Assembly (NCBI GenBank): GCA_934216375.1
Contig: CAKQBP010000003.1
Location: 1-24,167 of the forward strand
DNA: 24,167 nucleotides
Reading direction: 5' to 3'
From: an uncultured Veillonella sp.
GTDB lineage: Bacteria; Bacillota; Negativicutes; Veillonellales; Veillonellaceae
A model generated the notes under the pieces. That model was not told the DNA's origin, made no database searches, and saw only the letters and a list, made by a program, of their open reading frames with translations. Below are positions 22,756 to 24,167 of the stretch, piece by piece. A program made the translations under genes and the position numbers. Each line of letters opens with the position of its first letter. Positions within the stretch are counted from its first letter, which is position 1.

Positions 22756-23709
22756 GTGTTGTATCGATTAATACTACAGCGTTTGGCAAGTATTGTAGGT
22801 ATTTTATTGGTGGTTACTATCGGTACATTTGTATTGATAAAATTATCTCCTATTGATCCCGTGTCGATGAAGTTTAATCTTCTAGGAGCTACACCAGATC
22901 CAGTTGTAGTTGCACAGATACGAGAGCAGTTAGGGCTCAATGACCCTTGGTGGCAGCAATACCTACGTTGGTTAGGTCAAATTGTACAAGGGGACTTTGG
23001 TGAGTCCATTCTGTACGCTTTACCAGTGGCGACCATTCTTGGCGGTGCCTTGCCAAATACCTTGGGGCTAGTATCCTTAGCTCTTGTTATGGGGATAGTG
23101 GTGACCATACCGCTCGGTATGTTATCTGCAAAGTATCAAGACTCATGGATTGATCATGGGGTTCGTCTCGTTACATTCTTAGCGTTAGCAATCCCTGGGT
23201 TCTGGGTCGGTTTATTATTACTGTACTTATTCGGTGTTAAATTACAGCTAGTGTCGGTAACGAATACCAATGGCTTTTCTGCCTATGTTCTGCCCGCAGT
23301 AACCCTTGCTTTATGGATATGTGGTCTCTACATTCGTCGATTGCGCAATGCTATTTTAGAAGTATCACGACAGCCCTTTGTACAGGGGGCACGAGCATTA
23401 GGCTTGCCAGAATGGATGGTCTACACCCGTTATATATTCCCTCATGTAGGTCTTATATTGCTGCCTATGATGGGAGTAACTATGGGCGCTATGCTAGGTG
23501 GCTCTGCCGTTATTGAAACGGTATTCTCCATAAAAGGTATTGGTTATATGATGGTGCAGGGCATTATGGCTCGCGATTATGTATTGATGCAAGGTTATAT
23601 CATCTGGATTACCTTGGTGTTCATCGTGATTAATATCATCATTGATGTATTAAGTGTTTGGCTGAATCCGAAGCGAAGAGCCGCTATAAAAGGAGGCTCT
23701 TATGAATAG
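22756..23709 (+). CDS. nikB: NikB/DppB-type ABC transporter permease
   Basis: The start is set at GTG 22756, with AAGAAGG (22741-22747) upstream, giving 317 residues in the usual NikB/DppB range; TTG 22759 is an alternative. An in-frame ATG at 22642 would place the promoter, Fur box and palindrome inside the gene. The protein begins LYRLILQRLASIVGILLVV and shows LSPIDPV, EQLGLNDPWWQQYLRWLGQ, GDFGES, the permease-ATPase contact region REARALGLPEWMV-like (QGARALGLPEWMVYTRYIFPH), and IETVFSIKGIGYM. It forms half of the pore of a nickel, metallophore or peptide importer. Iron-type control signals upstream favour a metal or metallophore. The last 8 bases overlap the nikC-like gene. Confidence 0.88.
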   Translation: MLYRLILQRLASIVGILLVVTIGTFVLIKLSPIDPVSMKFNLLGATPDPVVVAQIREQLGLNDPWWQQYLRWLGQIVQGDFGESILYALPVATILGGALPNTLGLVSLALVMGIVVTIPLGMLSAKYQDSWIDHGVRLVTFLALAIPGFWVGLLLLYLFGVKLQLVSVTNTNGFSAYVLPAVTLALWICGLYIRRLRNAILEVSRQPFVQGARALGLPEWMVYTRYIFPHVGLILLPMMGVTMGAMLGGSAVIETVFSIKGIGYMMVQGIMARDYVLMQGYIIWITLVFIVINIIIDVLSVWLNPKRRAAIKGGSYE

Positions 23710-24167
23710 ACAAAAGCCCTATACTTTATACGTTATGTTGGTATTAGCAGCTCTGTGGATTGTATTTTTCTTATGCGCTCCCTATATAGCACCATTCGAT
23801 CCGGAGACGACTAGTGTGGCAGACCGCTTACAAGACATAAGCAGTACTCACTTATTAGGTACTGATCAGTTAGGGCGAGATGTTTGGTCTCGGATTCTCT
23901 ATGGCGGTAAAGCTTCGTTAGGCATTGCTTTTACCATCATTGGCATTAGTGGGGCCATCGGCATCGCTATTGGTGGGTTAGCAGGATTCTCTACACCTCG
24001 CATTGACCGTTGGTTATCTCGCTTGATTGATTTGGTACTAGGGTTCCCGAACATGGTGATTGCCATTGCTTTCATCGGTATTATGGGACCTAGCATAACG
24101 AATGTAATCATTTCCTTGTGCATTACGAAATGGGCGGAATATGCCCGTATCACTAGAGGCCTCGTAC
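23702..24167 (+). CDS. nikC: NikC/DppC-type ABC transporter permease, 5' part (cut by window edge)
   Basis: This frame starts at ATG 23702, 8 bases before the end of the upstream permease gene, with AGGAGG (23691-23696) 5 bases upstream. It runs open to the window edge, giving 155 complete codons. The product has an N-terminal membrane segment, the family hallmark LLGTDQLGRDVWSRILYGGK, then SLGIAFTIIGISGAIGIAIGG and DLVLGFPNMVIAIAFIGIMG. This is the partner permease of the NikB-like protein. ATPase and binding-protein genes are expected downstream outside the window. Nickel, metallophore and dipeptide import cannot be told apart here. Confidence 0.88.
   Translation, partial: MNRQKPYTLYVMLVLAALWIVFFLCAPYIAPFDPETTSVADRLQDISSTHLLGTDQLGRDVWSRILYGGKASLGIAFTIIGISGAIGIAIGGLAGFSTPRIDRWLSRLIDLVLGFPNMVIAIAFIGIMGPSITNVIISLCITKWAEYARITRGLV

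Noticed and set aside
1..24167. CRISPR arrays, rRNA or tRNA genes, insertion sequences
   Set aside because: No spaced direct repeats, cloverleaf, rRNA sequence or transposase was recognised anywhere in the window.

Overview
The window reads as a low-GC anaerobic bacterium with an outer membrane, most likely a Negativicute close to Veillonella. This is inferred from TonB-dependent receptors and lipoproteins alongside Firmicute-like AGGAGG ribosome binding sites, modest GC, and a FixABCX electron-transfer module with Nik/Dpp-type transporters. Genus assignment is inference; no 16S gene is present. Almost all genes lie on the + strand, and one regulator is on the - strand.

Region 1 (1-13425) is a tightly packed, apparently co-transcribed cluster. 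In order it holds a TonB-dependent receptor (cut by the left edge), a binding lipoprotein, a FecCD permease, an ABC ATPase, a ChlI/BchI-type AAA+ protein, a ChlD-type AAA+/VWA protein, a full-length CobN-type chelatase subunit, a second binding lipoprotein and a second, complete TonB-dependent receptor. A complete envelope import route for a metal chelate (heme, corrinoid or siderophore) is therefore joined to a complete three-part class I tetrapyrrole chelatase. No other cobalamin-synthesis gene is visible. The best hypothesis is a system that imports a metallo-tetrapyrrole or its metal and then inserts or removes the metal in the cytoplasm. This is the most interesting part of the window.

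Region 2 (13426-15341) has a 436-base intergenic stretch with a tandem repeat, a strong terminator and a terminator-like leader hairpin. It is followed by a PLP-dependent class I/II aminotransferase and two more terminators, the second apparently bidirectional.

Region 3 (15342-19912) has an ArsR-like winged-helix regulator on the - strand. It is divergent from a fixC-fixX-fixA(etfB)-fixB(etfA) operon that encodes a membrane-associated, possibly electron-bifurcating, flavoprotein complex. A 10-base inverted repeat between them is a good candidate operator. The operon is followed by a striking 132-base nested palindrome.

Region 4 (20040-22632) carries two different short-chain dehydrogenases and a small exported DUF4367-like protein with a clear promoter. 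A predicted compact three-way-junction RNA and a terminator follow.

Region 5 (22637-24167) begins with a promoter overlapped by a good Fur-box match and a 16-base perfect palindrome resembling CsoR/RcnR-type operators. It drives a NikB/DppB-type permease and a NikC/DppC-type permease cut by the right edge. Metal acquisition is thus a theme at both ends of the window.
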